A stretch of DNA of 64,000 nucleotides, from NCBI GenBank assembly GCA_029448655.1, contig JACCLO010000007.1, positions 2,356,001-2,420,000 of the forward strand, in the 5' to 3' direction. Position 1 is the first letter of the stretch; each line of letters begins with the position of its first letter. The notes beneath the pieces were generated by a model. It saw only the letters and a program-made list of their open reading frames with translations. It searched no databases and was not told the DNA's origin. This DNA is from Wolfiporia cocos (taxonomy: Eukaryota; Basidiomycota; Agaricomycetes; Polyporales; Phaeolaceae). The translations under genes were made by a program, and so were the position numbers. Below are positions 34,158 to 43,420 of the stretch, in pieces.

Positions 34158-37100
34158 TTACTTTCCTGTGGAGCCGAATCCACCAGTACCGCGCTCGGAT
34201 TTAATCTTTTCAAAGTAAGATTTTCCGTGTAGCGTAATATGCGGGTCCTTTGCAACTTCGCAGATTAGCTGGGCAATCTTATCGCCGGCCCGAATATCGA
34301 TAGATATGTCGGAGTGATTCCGGAGAATGATGATTACTTCGCCTTGATAATCGTGGTCGATAACGCCACCCATTACGTCTATGCCTTTGCGTGCGAGACT
34401 AGAGCGGGGGGCGATACGTCCGTAAGTGCCGAAAGGTACCTGGATTTTCAGTTTGGTGTTGTATTCTGTCTGCCCGTGAGCTGGCAGAACGTCGCCTGTT
34501 GCAGTGTACAGGTCAAACCCAACCGAGTCCTTGGTTCCTTTTTCCGGCATTCGGCCGCCTTCACCGACTACGATTTTCAAATCCGCGTTTTGGTTAATGT
34601 CCGCTGACATCCATCCCCCGTCGGGGTGTCTAACCATGCGTTGCTTAGGGTCCTTCGCAAATTCTTCGCGATACTGCGGCCAGTCGTCTGGCCACGTGCA
34701 TTCGTCGGCTTCCCAGTCGTCGCTGTCAGGGTCGAAGACATGAACTGCTTCTTTCCTTCTAGCTGATCGCCTGAGGGGGACATCCTGCATTGGAATAGGG
34801 TGTGAAGCCTTGTATTCCTGCAAAATGTCGTATGCCGAGTCGAGATCCGCTTCGCGTACCCAGGAGTCGTCATTGATACCGAATCCCTTCCAACGGATTC
34901 TGTATTCAACTCTTCCTGCGCGGAGACGATGATCTAAGATCTTCTCGACTTCCCATAACTCCTCGCCGTCGACCATTTCTGGTTGAGGCTCTGGTTTTTT
35001 CTGATGCACCGGGTCCTTGTACATGACCAACTTGGAAGCGTGGAATACTGGGTGGTAAGCCCTGTATTGCTCGTCCATGTGTACCCTAAAGGTGACCGGA
35101 GATAATTGTTCAATTATCCTAAATGGTCCCAAATAGCGTGGACTAAGACTTCTTTCGGAGTCTTGCCAGCTTCGGGCGTCAACGAGAACTTTGTCGCCAA
35201 CTTTAAACGGTACCGAGCGCTTATGTTGATCGTAGTACCAAGACCAGCGTTCAGCAGCCAGTTTCATTGCTGCCTTAGCTTGTTCTTGTGCTGACCATCG
35301 TTCGTAAGCAATGACATTTAGGTCCACGTATTGTGTTGGACGTAAATTCGTAGGTCCTGCGTTGGGATGCCTTCCTAGTTCGACAAAGAATGGACTATTC
35401 TTTGTTGTCTCACTAGCCGCGTTGTTGTACGCGAATTCGGCCGTAGGGAGAAACCATGACCAGTTATCCTTCTGAATAACATCGATGTAACATCTAAGAT
35501 ATTGTTCCAGGATTTGGTTAACTCTCTCCGTCTGGCCATCCGCTTGCGGGTGATAGGCAGTTGTCATTGACCGTTGGATTCCCAATTGTTCACACCATCC
35601 CTTAAACAAGGCAGCTGCGAATTGCGGGCCTCTATCCGAAATGATTTGTTTCGGAAGTCCGTGGTTCGGATAGATCCGAAGGTATAGGAGGTTCGCTAAT
35701 TCTTTCGCCGTTATCTTGTCTGATGTGGGAATGAAGTGCGCTCGTTTGGTAAGCCGGTCCACTATTACCATAATAGCATTGAATTGTTTCAATTCGCCGC
35801 TGGGCGGTAGGTGGACGATAAGGTCAATTGTGACGGTGTCCCAAGGTGCTTCCGGAACTGGGAGCGGTTGCAGGGGTCCGTACGGGGTCTGGTTGTGGTT
35901 CTTCATGCGTTGACATGTGTCACAACCCTCCACGTATTGCTTTACCATCGTGGTCATTCCAGGCCACCAGTAATTACGTGATAGAAGTTCATAAGTCTTC
36001 CATCGTCCGAAGTGTCCGGCCGTCACATGGTCATGATGTAACTCCAGAATCTTCGTGCGCAATTCCTTAGGCTCTTTTGGAACGTACACTTTTCCTCGTC
36101 TGAGGAGTAATCCGGCCTCCATGTTCCATTCCTGGAGATCTTTACCGAATTCCTTGGGACCACTTTTCAGTAGTTCCTGGTAATCCTTGGTAATTTGATC
36201 GTCCATGAGGGCTTGTCGGATTTGTCGGAGGAGGTCCTCGTCGCCTGATTGTATCTCCTGCTGTGACGCTTCTAGCGCCCTAACCGTAAAGTATTCCGGT
36301 TTCAGCAAAATTTGATCGCGATTGTCGAGTTCCACCCCCTCTTCATGGTCTGGCCTCCGTGACAGAGGATCAGCCGTAAGCATTGTTTTACCGGGTTTGT
36401 GGCACATGGTGAAGTTGAACCTTGTCAGGTAAAGACTCCAACGTGCCTGTCTCCGGGTTAGCCGTTGTGCCGATTTGAAATATGTCAGATTGAGATGATC
36501 CGACCAGACTTCAAATTTGTGTGGGTGTCCTTCGAGGTAATGTCTCCATTCCTCTAGAGCGCGGATGATTGCGAGCAACTCCTTGTCGTAAATCTCATAG
36601 TTCCTTTCGGGTGCTGATAGAGATTTCGAGTAGAAGGCTACCGGGTGCCAGAGCTTATCCTCCGAAGAATATTGTGATAGCACTGCACCAGTTGCGTAAT
36701 CGGAAGAATCCGCTTCCACGCGGAACGGGGACTCCTGATCTGGGATCCGGAGTATTGGAGCCGATGTGAAAGCTTCCTTGAGAGTTTGGAAGGCTTCCGC
36801 TTGTTCGGGTCCCCAGTTCCATTGCGTGTTTTTCTTGGACAGTTCGGTTAACGGCTTAACCACTTTGGAGAAGTCTTTAATGAACCGACGGTAGTAGTTG
36901 GCGAAGCCAACAAAGGCCTGGACGTCCTTCACCTTGGCAGGTGTAGGCCAGTCCATGACACCGGCTACCTTCTTAGGGTCCATTTCGACTTTTCCTTTGG
37001 AAATGATCATTCCCAGGTATTCAATACTGCTTTGTTCGAAGAAGCACTTTTCAGGCTTCGCGAACAAGTCGTTGTCTTGCAAGATTTGTAATACTTGCTT

Positions 37101-38693
37101 GACAATACGACGGTGTTCCAACAGGTCGTTTCCGAACACAAGGATGTCGTCTAGGTAGACAATGACCTTTCCTTCTCTGATAAGGTCACCTAGAATATCG
37201 TTCATCATGTGCTGGAACGTGCTGGGTGCATTACAAAAGCCGAAGTACATGACTACAGCTTCGTAAAGGCCGTTAGGCGTAATGAATGCGGTCTTCCATT
37301 CATCTCCCTCCTTGATTCTTACGTTGTTGTAACCCCAACGCAAGTCGAGCTTCGTAAATATCGAAGCCTGGCTAAGCTTATCGATAAGCTCGTCTATGCG
37401 TGGGAGAGGGTACCTATTTTTAATGGTCAAGTCGTTTACTTTTCGGTAATCGACTACCATTCGGGCTCCACCGTCTTTTTTAGGGACGAAGAAGACCGGG
37501 CTCGCGATCGGGGATTTTGAGTGTCGGATGTAGCCCTTCCGTAACTCTTCCTGAATCCACTGATCTAGCGAGTTCGCCTCCTGAGGAGACATCTTGTATG
37601 CCTTACTTGGGGGCGGTAGTACCGCGTCATCGGGGAAGTCGATGGCGTGGTCATATGGTTTCCGCTCGGGCATCCTTTCGGATGCGCGTTGAGAAAATAC
37701 CGTGGGACCAAACTCCTGGTATTCCTCCGGAACCAAGGATTTCCATTTCTGGAGATCCGCATCTGTCAGGAATTCATCATCCGACTTCTCCGTTATTGAC
37801 TGAATGGCATCGATAAGGAGTTCCGTTCCTTCGTCAAGGGTGTTCACCCAAGCAACAAAGGGATTCTCCGGCTCCTCTAAGCCGAGAAAATCTATTGGAA
37901 AGTCATTGATGATCTGATAGATGTTGCGGGGTTCGATTTCGTCCTCTTCCTCAGAAATCGAAACCCGTTTGCCATGTTTGCATTTTTCCGTACACCGATA
38001 TGTGAAGGTTCCTTCCGGCCAGTTGAAGTCCGGGTTGTGTTTCAGGAACCAATCATATCCGAGGATCACATCCGCATTCTGTACGTCCATTACGTACAAG
38101 AATTCGGTGGACTTGTGTTCCTCGTGCACCATATAAGCTTTTACTGCCATATTGATATTACCGGCGGTATTAGAGGTACCGTCGGCGTTGCGAATCTCGA
38201 GAGGTGAAGGTAGTTTCTGAGTGACTAACTTCTCCTCGTGGACGAGTTTCTTATCAATGACGCTTATTGATGCACCGGTGTCGATTAATGCCATGGCGTT
38301 AACTTTCTTTCCGTATACCCACAATTCTACTTCGATGGAAAATGATTTATTGTCGTCTCGAGAATCATTTCCGTGTACATTATACAAAGTAAAAAATTTC
38401 AGTGCGGTGGGGTCAGGATGAAAGTATTGTACAGGAGGGGCACGTGTAGCTAGTGTCCTTGTCCTCCGGGCAAAGTCCGTTGCCGAGTTGCCGAATATAC
38501 CGAGATGGGATACCGGGTGACGTACGACCGCCTTATCTTCCCACAAGATAAGGGGTCTCTGTGAAGCCTCTTCGTAGAGGTGCGCTTCTTCGGGGCGCTG
38601 TACACTCCCAGCCGCTGCGGGGCTGGTGTGTTCTTCACAGAACGTCTTCGAGACGTGTGGTTGGGGCGAGGGGAACCGAGATGGTCCCGACAT
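34158..38693 (-). CDS. Gypsy Pol: protease, RT, RNase H, integrase, chromodomain, dUTPase
   Basis: 1511 residues. Protease with IDTGAS at about 137-142. Reverse transcriptase at about 370-620 with FVPKKDGG, LDLRWGYNN and the YLDD active site at 513-516. RNase H at about 655-780 (ADSSDYATGAVL, WSDHLNL). Integrase zinc finger with HH at 886-887, H894, C924 and C927, and DDE residues D957, D1020 and E1056, then a GPF module near 1189. The chromodomain spans about 1246-1295. After an acidic linker comes a dUTPase domain (about 1375-1511) with all five family motifs: SVGFDL, APRSSLA, GVIDHDYQGEV, GDKIAQLI and GTGGFGSTG. The first 59 nt overlap gag in the +1 frame; Pol also has its own ATG at 38693, so +1 frameshifting or reinitiation could make it. 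A C-terminal dUTPase would lower dUTP during reverse transcription; this role is inferred from the family. Nothing looks broken. Confidence 0.95.
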   Translation of the reverse strand: MSGPSRFPSPQPHVSKTFCEEHTSPAAAGSVQRPEEAHLYEEASQRPLILWEDKAVVRHPVSHLGIFGNSATDFARRTRTLATRAPPVQYFHPDPTALKFFTLYNVHGNDSRDDNKSFSIEVELWVYGKKVNAMALIDTGASISVIDKKLVHEEKLVTQKLPSPLEIRNADGTSNTAGNINMAVKAYMVHEEHKSTEFLYVMDVQNADVILGYDWFLKHNPDFNWPEGTFTYRCTEKCKHGKRVSISEEEDEIEPRNIYQIINDFPIDFLGLEEPENPFVAWVNTLDEGTELLIDAIQSITEKSDDEFLTDADLQKWKSLVPEEYQEFGPTVFSQRASERMPERKPYDHAIDFPDDAVLPPPSKAYKMSPQEANSLDQWIQEELRKGYIRHSKSPIASPVFFVPKKDGGARMVVDYRKVNDLTIKNRYPLPRIDELIDKLSQASIFTKLDLRWGYNNVRIKEGDEWKTAFITPNGLYEAVVMYFGFCNAPSTFQHMMNDILGDLIREGKVIVYLDDILVFGNDLLEHRRIVKQVLQILQDNDLFAKPEKCFFEQSSIEYLGMIISKGKVEMDPKKVAGVMDWPTPAKVKDVQAFVGFANYYRRFIKDFSKVVKPLTELSKKNTQWNWGPEQAEAFQTLKEAFTSAPILRIPDQESPFRVEADSSDYATGAVLSQYSSEDKLWHPVAFYSKSLSAPERNYEIYDKELLAIIRALEEWRHYLEGHPHKFEVWSDHLNLTYFKSAQRLTRRQARWSLYLTRFNFTMCHKPGKTMLTADPLSRRPDHEEGVELDNRDQILLKPEYFTVRALEASQQEIQSGDEDLLRQIRQALMDDQITKDYQELLKSGPKEFGKDLQEWNMEAGLLLRRGKVYVPKEPKELRTKILELHHDHVTAGHFGRWKTYELLSRNYWWPGMTTMVKQYVEGCDTCQRMKNHNQTPYGPLQPLPVPEAPWDTVTIDLIVHLPPSGELKQFNAIMVIVDRLTKRAHFIPTSDKITAKELANLLYLRIYPNHGLPKQIISDRGPQFAAALFKGWCEQLGIQRSMTTAYHPQADGQTERVNQILEQYLRCYIDVIQKDNWSWFLPTAEFAYNNAASETTKNSPFFVELGRHPNAGPTNLRPTQYVDLNVIAYERWSAQEQAKAAMKLAAERWSWYYDQHKRSVPFKVGDKVLVDARSWQDSERSLSPRYLGPFRIIEQLSPVTFRVHMDEQYRAYHPVFHASKLVMYKDPVHQKKPEPQPEMVDGEELWEVEKILDHRLRAGRVEYRIRWKGFGINDDSWVREADLDSAYDILQEYKASHPIPMQDVPLRRSARRKEAVHVFDPDSDDWEADECTWPDDWPQYREEFAKDPKQRMVRHPDGGWMSADINQNADLKIVVGEGGRMPEKGTKDSVGFDLYTATGDVLPAHGQTEYNTKLKIQVPFGTYGRIAPRSSLARKGIDVMGGVIDHDYQGEVIIILRNHSDISIDIRAGDKIAQLICEVAKDPHITLHGKSYFEKIKSERGTGGFGSTGK

Positions 38694-40635
38694 TGGCGAC
38701 GGTGGTGGCGGGGGCCGAGGGTCCTGCTGAGCTTGAGTCAGCCGTCACTTCTTCCCAGATCGTTCGGGCACGATACGTCTTGCCATCCGCGGGGGGCGCC
38801 GAGTACGGCTTCTTGCCAGAAGCCTGTCCCTTTCCACTACCCGAAGGAGCAGCCGTGGTCTTTCCAGACGCGGCAGCTGCATCCTTCGCCCTTTGTTGTT
38901 CGGCCCGCTGAGCAGCAGGCACGAACGTTCCCGCAGCCTTGTCCGCGGCAAGCTTAGGACACTTGTTGAAATAGTGTCCCGTCTGCTTGCAGTAAGTGCA
39001 GACGGCGTTGGCGGTGTCGGCGGGGGCTTTGGCGGGCGCCTTTCCCTTGTCCTTCTTTTTCTCCGACTTCTTCGCAGAAGCGGAGGACGTTTCCTTCTTT
39101 TCGGCAGGGGCCGAGTCCTTCTTGCCGGCCTTCTCGAAGATCGAGCCCTTGATCTTGTCTGGATATGACGTTTGGTACATTTCCAGAGCGAAGTCGATCA
39201 GAGGTTCGATGTCGGTCGGGGCCTTGAAGAACGGAGTCTTGCCGAGGACGTTTAAGGTGTCCTTAACCTTTTCGGGGAGAGTCTCGGTGAATTCCCACAC
39301 CAGAGTCTCGTTGGCGGTTTCGGAGAGTCGGCCGAGGGTGCGGAACCGTTCGCAGTAATTGAAATAGTTCGATTCTGCCAGTTCCTTGCCCTTCGTGCCG
39401 TAGTAGCCGCGAATTTCCTTCTTCGCGATCTCCTTATCCGTCATCTTCCCATATTGCACCATTACGGATTTGGTGAAGTCCTCCCAGGTGCCGAGAGGTT
39501 CACCGTTTCCTGCCTTCTTGATGAGAGGCGAGAAAAACTTGTATGCGTCCCCTGTGACGCGGAAGAGGGCCGTGGTGATACGGTCATGGTCATCGTAGAC
39601 CCTGAGTGTACCGAAGTACAGGCCCATCTTCTCCACCCATTCCTGTGCAGTCACCTTTCCAGATGACCCAGAGAATTCGGGGGGAGGGGGGATTTTCAGG
39701 TTTTGAGGCAGACCTGGAATCTGCGGGGCGACGGCTGCTGCAGCAGCAGCTGCAGCTTGAGCGGCGGCAGCGGCCTCGGCTGCTCTGGCTTGAGCATGAC
39801 CGGGGGCCGGTACCGGGTCTTCCTGAGGCGTGCGGACGCCGGGAGGGTTGGAAACGGAGGGATTCTTGCGGATCCTCCGGAGTTCCTCGTCAACCTTCTC
39901 CATGCGTTCTGCGAACGCATCCTCGAGGTCGTCCAGCCGGGACCGGTAGTCCTTTCGGAGCTGCTTCTCCATTTCGGAGAGCTTGGCGGTGTACTCCTGT
40001 CGGAGTTCCTTGCCGAGGTCCACCATGGTGGACAATACCTCGTTCCGGACCGAATTGACCGCTTCGTGTAGCTCGTCTTGGGCCTTCTGTTCGATTGCCC
40101 TGGATTGCCCAACCAGGGAATCGATTTGTTCATGGATACGCTCCAGGCGGGCGTGCACCATTCGACCTAGGGTGTCGGTGGTGTCATGGCTTATGGCCGC
40201 ACTTCGTTGTACGGCGGCATCGATGATTGGCCCATGTATGGACCCATCCACCTTGTGGTGTTCCTCCTCAGGAAGGTACGCCTTGAGGTTGTTCTCGACA
40301 GCGACATTGGTCTGTCGTGTCGGACCCGAAAATTCCATTTCCAGGGTGGTGGCGGGCCCGATAGGGCGAGTTCGACGAGCCGGTGGGTATCCGGCAATGG
40401 GGGAGCCTGGGCGTGTACCCATGGGGTTGGTCGGAGATTCCCTTTGCGGGGGAGCGAACTCCGGCATTTCCTCTTCTCCTTCCTCTTCCTCTTCTTCTTC
40501 TCCCTCGCTTAGGTGCTCCAGCGTCACCAGTTGCTGGGTTCCCGAGGGACCAGCTACCGGGGTCACCGGACCTTCTGAGCGGAGGCGCATCTTGCGGGGA
40601 GCGAGGGGGGTGCTGACGGAGGAGGTGGAAGACAT
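38635..40635 (-). CDS. Gypsy Gag with CCHC zinc knuckle
   Basis: 666 residues. An acidic Glu-rich run lies at about 44-57, a predicted coiled coil at about 160-255, and an alanine-rich linker before the retrotransposon gag domain at about 328-495 (WVEKMGLYFGTLR ... FALEMYQTSYP). A lysine/alanine-rich basic stretch follows, then one CCHC zinc knuckle (C546, C549, H554, C559). It should form the particle and bind the element RNA. It ends 59 nt inside pol. The start at 40635 is the first ATG of the frame. The 310-codon ORF lies 144 bp upstream. Confidence 0.93.
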   Translation of the reverse strand: MSSTSSVSTPLAPRKMRLRSEGPVTPVAGPSGTQQLVTLEHLSEGEEEEEEEGEEEMPEFAPPQRESPTNPMGTRPGSPIAGYPPARRTRPIGPATTLEMEFSGPTRQTNVAVENNLKAYLPEEEHHKVDGSIHGPIIDAAVQRSAAISHDTTDTLGRMVHARLERIHEQIDSLVGQSRAIEQKAQDELHEAVNSVRNEVLSTMVDLGKELRQEYTAKLSEMEKQLRKDYRSRLDDLEDAFAERMEKVDEELRRIRKNPSVSNPPGVRTPQEDPVPAPGHAQARAAEAAAAAQAAAAAAAAVAPQIPGLPQNLKIPPPPEFSGSSGKVTAQEWVEKMGLYFGTLRVYDDHDRITTALFRVTGDAYKFFSPLIKKAGNGEPLGTWEDFTKSVMVQYGKMTDKEIAKKEIRGYYGTKGKELAESNYFNYCERFRTLGRLSETANETLVWEFTETLPEKVKDTLNVLGKTPFFKAPTDIEPLIDFALEMYQTSYPDKIKGSIFEKAGKKDSAPAEKKETSSASAKKSEKKKDKGKAPAKAPADTANAVCTYCKQTGHYFNKCPKLAADKAAGTFVPAAQRAEQQRAKDAAAASGKTTAAPSGSGKGQASGKKPYSAPPADGKTYRARTIWEEVTADSSSAGPSAPATTVANVGTISVPLAPTTRLEDVL

Positions 40636-40779
40636 TTGTGAATCTGTTTGTGACGAATGTTAGTTTCCGGGTTCTCATTGTCTTAGATTCTTAAGAAGGG
40701 ATTGGGTTTGAAAGCTGCAACTTTCGTTATAGATCACACTCGCACTCTATTTCAGAGTTAAAAGATGATAGTATTTCTA

Positions 40780-41712
40780 CTATACAATCGCGAGTATATC
40801 CTCTTCTACCGAAGTAGTGGAGGGCCCTGCCACCTTGTCAGGTGGTGTTACACCGAAGGCAAAAGTAACTTGTAGCGCTACGCATTCTGCTACTATACGA
40901 GCTAAGTCCGTACGCCAATCCAAAAAGGAAATATTGCCGAGTTGTTTACAGTACTTTTTCATAATTCTCCAATCTCTATTGGTGATCCTCCCCCGTCTCG
41001 CTCTGTCCTTTACGTTATCCACCAGATCCTCCAATTCTACTACCATAGTATGGAAACGCATGTCGTTTTCCATATGGAAGCCTGGGTAATTAGGGGGGTG
41101 GTTGGCGAGAGGAGTGAGACGAGTGAGAGTGCCTTCTAGCATGGGAATAACTTGATCGCATGCTTGGAGGGGTTTCTTCTTCCCGAAGACGAGGGAAGGG
41201 TCGAGAATCTTGTGGTTGGCCGGAACGGAAGGTCCGGCCGCCGGGCTGGAGAGACGGAGGGCCAGTGAAGAAGCTGCCTGCTTGGCTTCCTTGGCGGCTT
41301 GTTTGGCGGCGATTCGCTTATTCAGCTTATCGCGGGCGAGCTTAAGCTTGTTGAGTTCGCGGAGTTCAATTAAGTTCTCCATGGCGGTAATGGAAGCGGC
41401 TAGCTTCTCTTCCTCTGTCCAGATACGCTTGGCGAGCGGAACTGGTTTGGGAGGTCGAGGAGCGGGTTTCCCAGCCTCAGCAATGTGCTTTGGCATGTGG
41501 ACGGGAATCTCCCAAAGATGGAGTTTCCCAGTGTAATCTTCCTTTACAGGAAGGGTGTAGGTGACGTCCTCTGCCCGAGGAATGTCGGTGGTGTCGATGC
41601 GGCTGAGAAGGGACCGCTTCGCCGGCTTAACGTAGGGGGCAGTGGAGGAGCCACGGGTGCGACGGGTAACGCGGGGCATGATTCTAGAAAGTGCAGCCTT
41701 CATGAGAAACAA
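40780..41712 (-). CDS. Extra ORF between 5' LTR and gag of the complete Gypsy element
   Basis: 310 residues from 41712 (alternative Met at residue 12, 41679). The N terminus is basic (PRVTRRTRGS), followed by a proline-rich segment and a likely coiled coil at about 92-145 rich in Lys, Ala and Leu. The C-terminal half is more conserved-looking, with NYPGFHMENDMRFHTM and RRGRITNRDWRIMKKYCKQLG. I do not recognise the family; it has no gag, protease or envelope features that I can see and no signal peptide or membrane segment. Its position makes it the first ORF of the element RNA. It may be an accessory protein, a split-off N-terminal Gag piece, or a captured host gene. Its intact frame in a recent element argues that it is real. 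Confidence 0.75.
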   Translation of the reverse strand: MFLMKAALSRIMPRVTRRTRGSSTAPYVKPAKRSLLSRIDTTDIPRAEDVTYTLPVKEDYTGKLHLWEIPVHMPKHIAEAGKPAPRPPKPVPLAKRIWTEEEKLAASITAMENLIELRELNKLKLARDKLNKRIAAKQAAKEAKQAASSLALRLSSPAAGPSVPANHKILDPSLVFGKKKPLQACDQVIPMLEGTLTRLTPLANHPPNYPGFHMENDMRFHTMVVELEDLVDNVKDRARRGRITNRDWRIMKKYCKQLGNISFLDWRTDLARIVAECVALQVTFAFGVTPPDKVAGPSTTSVEEDILAIV

Positions 41713-42708
41713 AGTTTCCCAGTGATACGTCCAAGAACAGGAATGAAAGGGATTATGTAAGGTAGGGTAGTGGACTCCTTTTCAGGAGCAAAGAGGGTGT
41801 ACTACGGGGCATAATTACTCTTATGTTGCGCGCAAACCCTGTGCCGAGACGGCGCGGATATTCGCATGACCCTAACGGTCAGAGGCGCCGACTCCAGGGG
41901 TAGAGTTGCTGACTGCCAGGCCGGTTCCTGGGTCAGATGATTGGGATTCGGATACACGACACCGCCCCGGAGGGACGATGCCGGAAAGTGGCTGGGATTT
42001 TACATCCCTTAGCCTGTCCATGCTTCAACAATGAGGTTGCCGTCTTTAGCCACATGGGTGTCACATCAGGGCTAAAAAACCACTGTCGATCTAAGATCGC
42101 GAGACAGCAGCGCTCCACATCCCGAAGGAGTGGGCCACGCGCTTCTCTTCCAATGGGGCCCCAAATCCGTTTGACCCATGCTCGCACGCCGAGCTGCCCG
42201 GAGGACTTATGCTATTGGCTACCGCGAGTGACCTATGGCAGGGTGATTTTTTACGTCACCCCCCTCACTGCTTTTCCCATAACGGGTTCAAAGCAGGTCC
42301 CTTACGCCTGGGAGGCGGCTTTGGAAAATTCCCATGCCATCATAATGATGACCCTATGGATAGTGATGGGGCGCTGAACAACGCTTGCCATGACAGGGGG
42401 TTGGGCGCACACAGGCAGACCGTCCCCTTTTCTCCACAGGCGGGTCTTAACCGCGCATAGTCCAAGCTTGTCAGCAAGGACCATGTCTCCTTGACCCTGG
42501 AGTCCGGGTTAGGTAGGTCTCCTGCCTAAAAAGGCGGTGTGGCTTCCCTGGTTGCCAATCCTCTGCCGAGGATGGCGATGTATCCCCCAGATCTCAACTA
42601 TCACCCCTAACTCTTTGTCAAGAGTAGGGATGTGCGCAGCAACGAGTAATAGCCCCTGTAGGATAGAAACCCAGGCCCAAGCGCAAGCGCAAGGGCGGGG
42701 GTAGGGGG
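41713..42708. other. Leader of the complete Gypsy element
   Basis: About 1 kb between the primer-binding site and the extra ORF. Frames are short and there is no recognised motif. It should hold the packaging signal and be the 5' untranslated region of the element RNA. A ~146-codon frame on the opposite strand (41937-42377) is probably chance. Confidence 0.7.
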
Positions 42709-42719
42709 AGATTTGTTCT
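42709..42719 (-). promoter_or_regulatory. Self-priming primer-binding site of the complete Gypsy element
   Basis: Two nucleotides inside the 5' LTR, the minus strand reads AGAACAAATCT. This is the exact complement of AGATTTGTTCT at 42844-42854 (minus) in the same LTR, the predicted 5' end of the transcript. This matches the Tf1/Tf2 mode in which the first 11 nt of the RNA prime reverse transcription. No tRNA 3'-end complement was found. Confidence 0.82.
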
Positions 42720-42721
42720 TA

Positions 42722-43420
42722 TGACACAGACTAGACTGTGGGACTCACACTATAACCTTGTAGGCGACTTGAAGGAGTTGCAGAAGGTTGGTGAGGAGAC
42801 TAGTGGGCGCAAGCAGAGATGATATGTGACTGTGCGAATGCAGAGAACAAATCTAAGGCTTATCCGCAGTGATAGCCCTACTTATATACATGCTTTGTTT
42901 GGTTACCGGTAAGGGAACCAAACATGAAGGTGGTCTGTGCGCAGACATAACTAATATGGTTAAGTCGTAAACTATAATAGACCATGTGCGCCGGTAATGG
43001 CCGCACCAGTAAGATCGTTTGTTTGGACCGTAGGTCCATGTTGTGGAAGTGGCTGTAGCTACGTTAGTAAGCCATGCATGTGATTCTTATATACCGGTAT
43101 CGGAGTATGAGTAATCGTGAGGGCATTGGCATGTGATAACGAGCGGGCCGCTTATCCAATTGTACTGACATAGCCCGGTACCGGGATATGAGTAAGGCGC
43201 GTGACCCCGGAGGTTAGTCCGCTGAGTCATTGACGCGTACAAACGTGTTATGTACGTGTTGTTATGACAGGTGGACGTATACCGCGTTGTGTACGTGTTG
43301 TTTGTTTGCGTGTACGTGTAGACGAGCGCTTGGCAGCGTAAATGTCTACAAGGTCGTAGAAATACCAGATAAATAGGTAAAAATACGGGAAAAATAGTGG
43401 CATGTCCCAAATCTGTGACA
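42722..43420 (-). repeat. 5' LTR of the complete Gypsy element
   Basis: 699 bp, no difference from 33420-34118 seen. The TATA box TATATAAG lies at 42881-42888 on the minus strand. The predicted transcript start near 42854 is about 34 nt downstream of it. Confidence 0.95.
42881..42888 (-). promoter_or_regulatory. TATA box of the 5' LTR
   Basis: TATATAAG on the minus strand, followed about 34 nt later by the AGATTTGTTCT self-primer sequence. A GCACAGACC-type box lies upstream, as in the other LTRs of this window. Confidence 0.75.

Larger units (their letters stand above)
33420..43420 (-). mobile_element. Complete Ty3/Gypsy chromovirus with dUTPase, TSD GTAAC
   Basis: Two 699-bp LTRs (33420-34118 and 42722-43420) appear identical throughout. 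The 5-bp sequence GTAAC flanks the element (33415-33419, 43421-43425). In minus-strand order it has 5' LTR, self-priming site, ~1-kb leader, an extra ORF (310 codons), gag (666), pol (1511), polypurine tract and 3' LTR. All main frames are open. Identical LTRs and intact frames mean recent insertion and possible activity. It is inserted in the LTR at 31893-43799. Solo LTRs of the same family lie at 17380-18026, 46081-46726 and probably 62563-64000. Confidence 0.95.

Noticed and set aside
39703..40663. Large + strand frames opposite gag (up to 226 codons)
   Set aside because: They are antisense shadows of the GC-rich, low-complexity gag frame.
41937..42377. 146-codon + strand gene in the element leader
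   Set aside because: It runs against the element's transcription, has no recognisable motif, and lies in leader sequence.
34158..43420. Endogenous retrovirus, because of the dUTPase
   Set aside because: There is no envelope frame; the chromodomain, self-priming and LTR style place it with fungal Gypsy chromoviruses.
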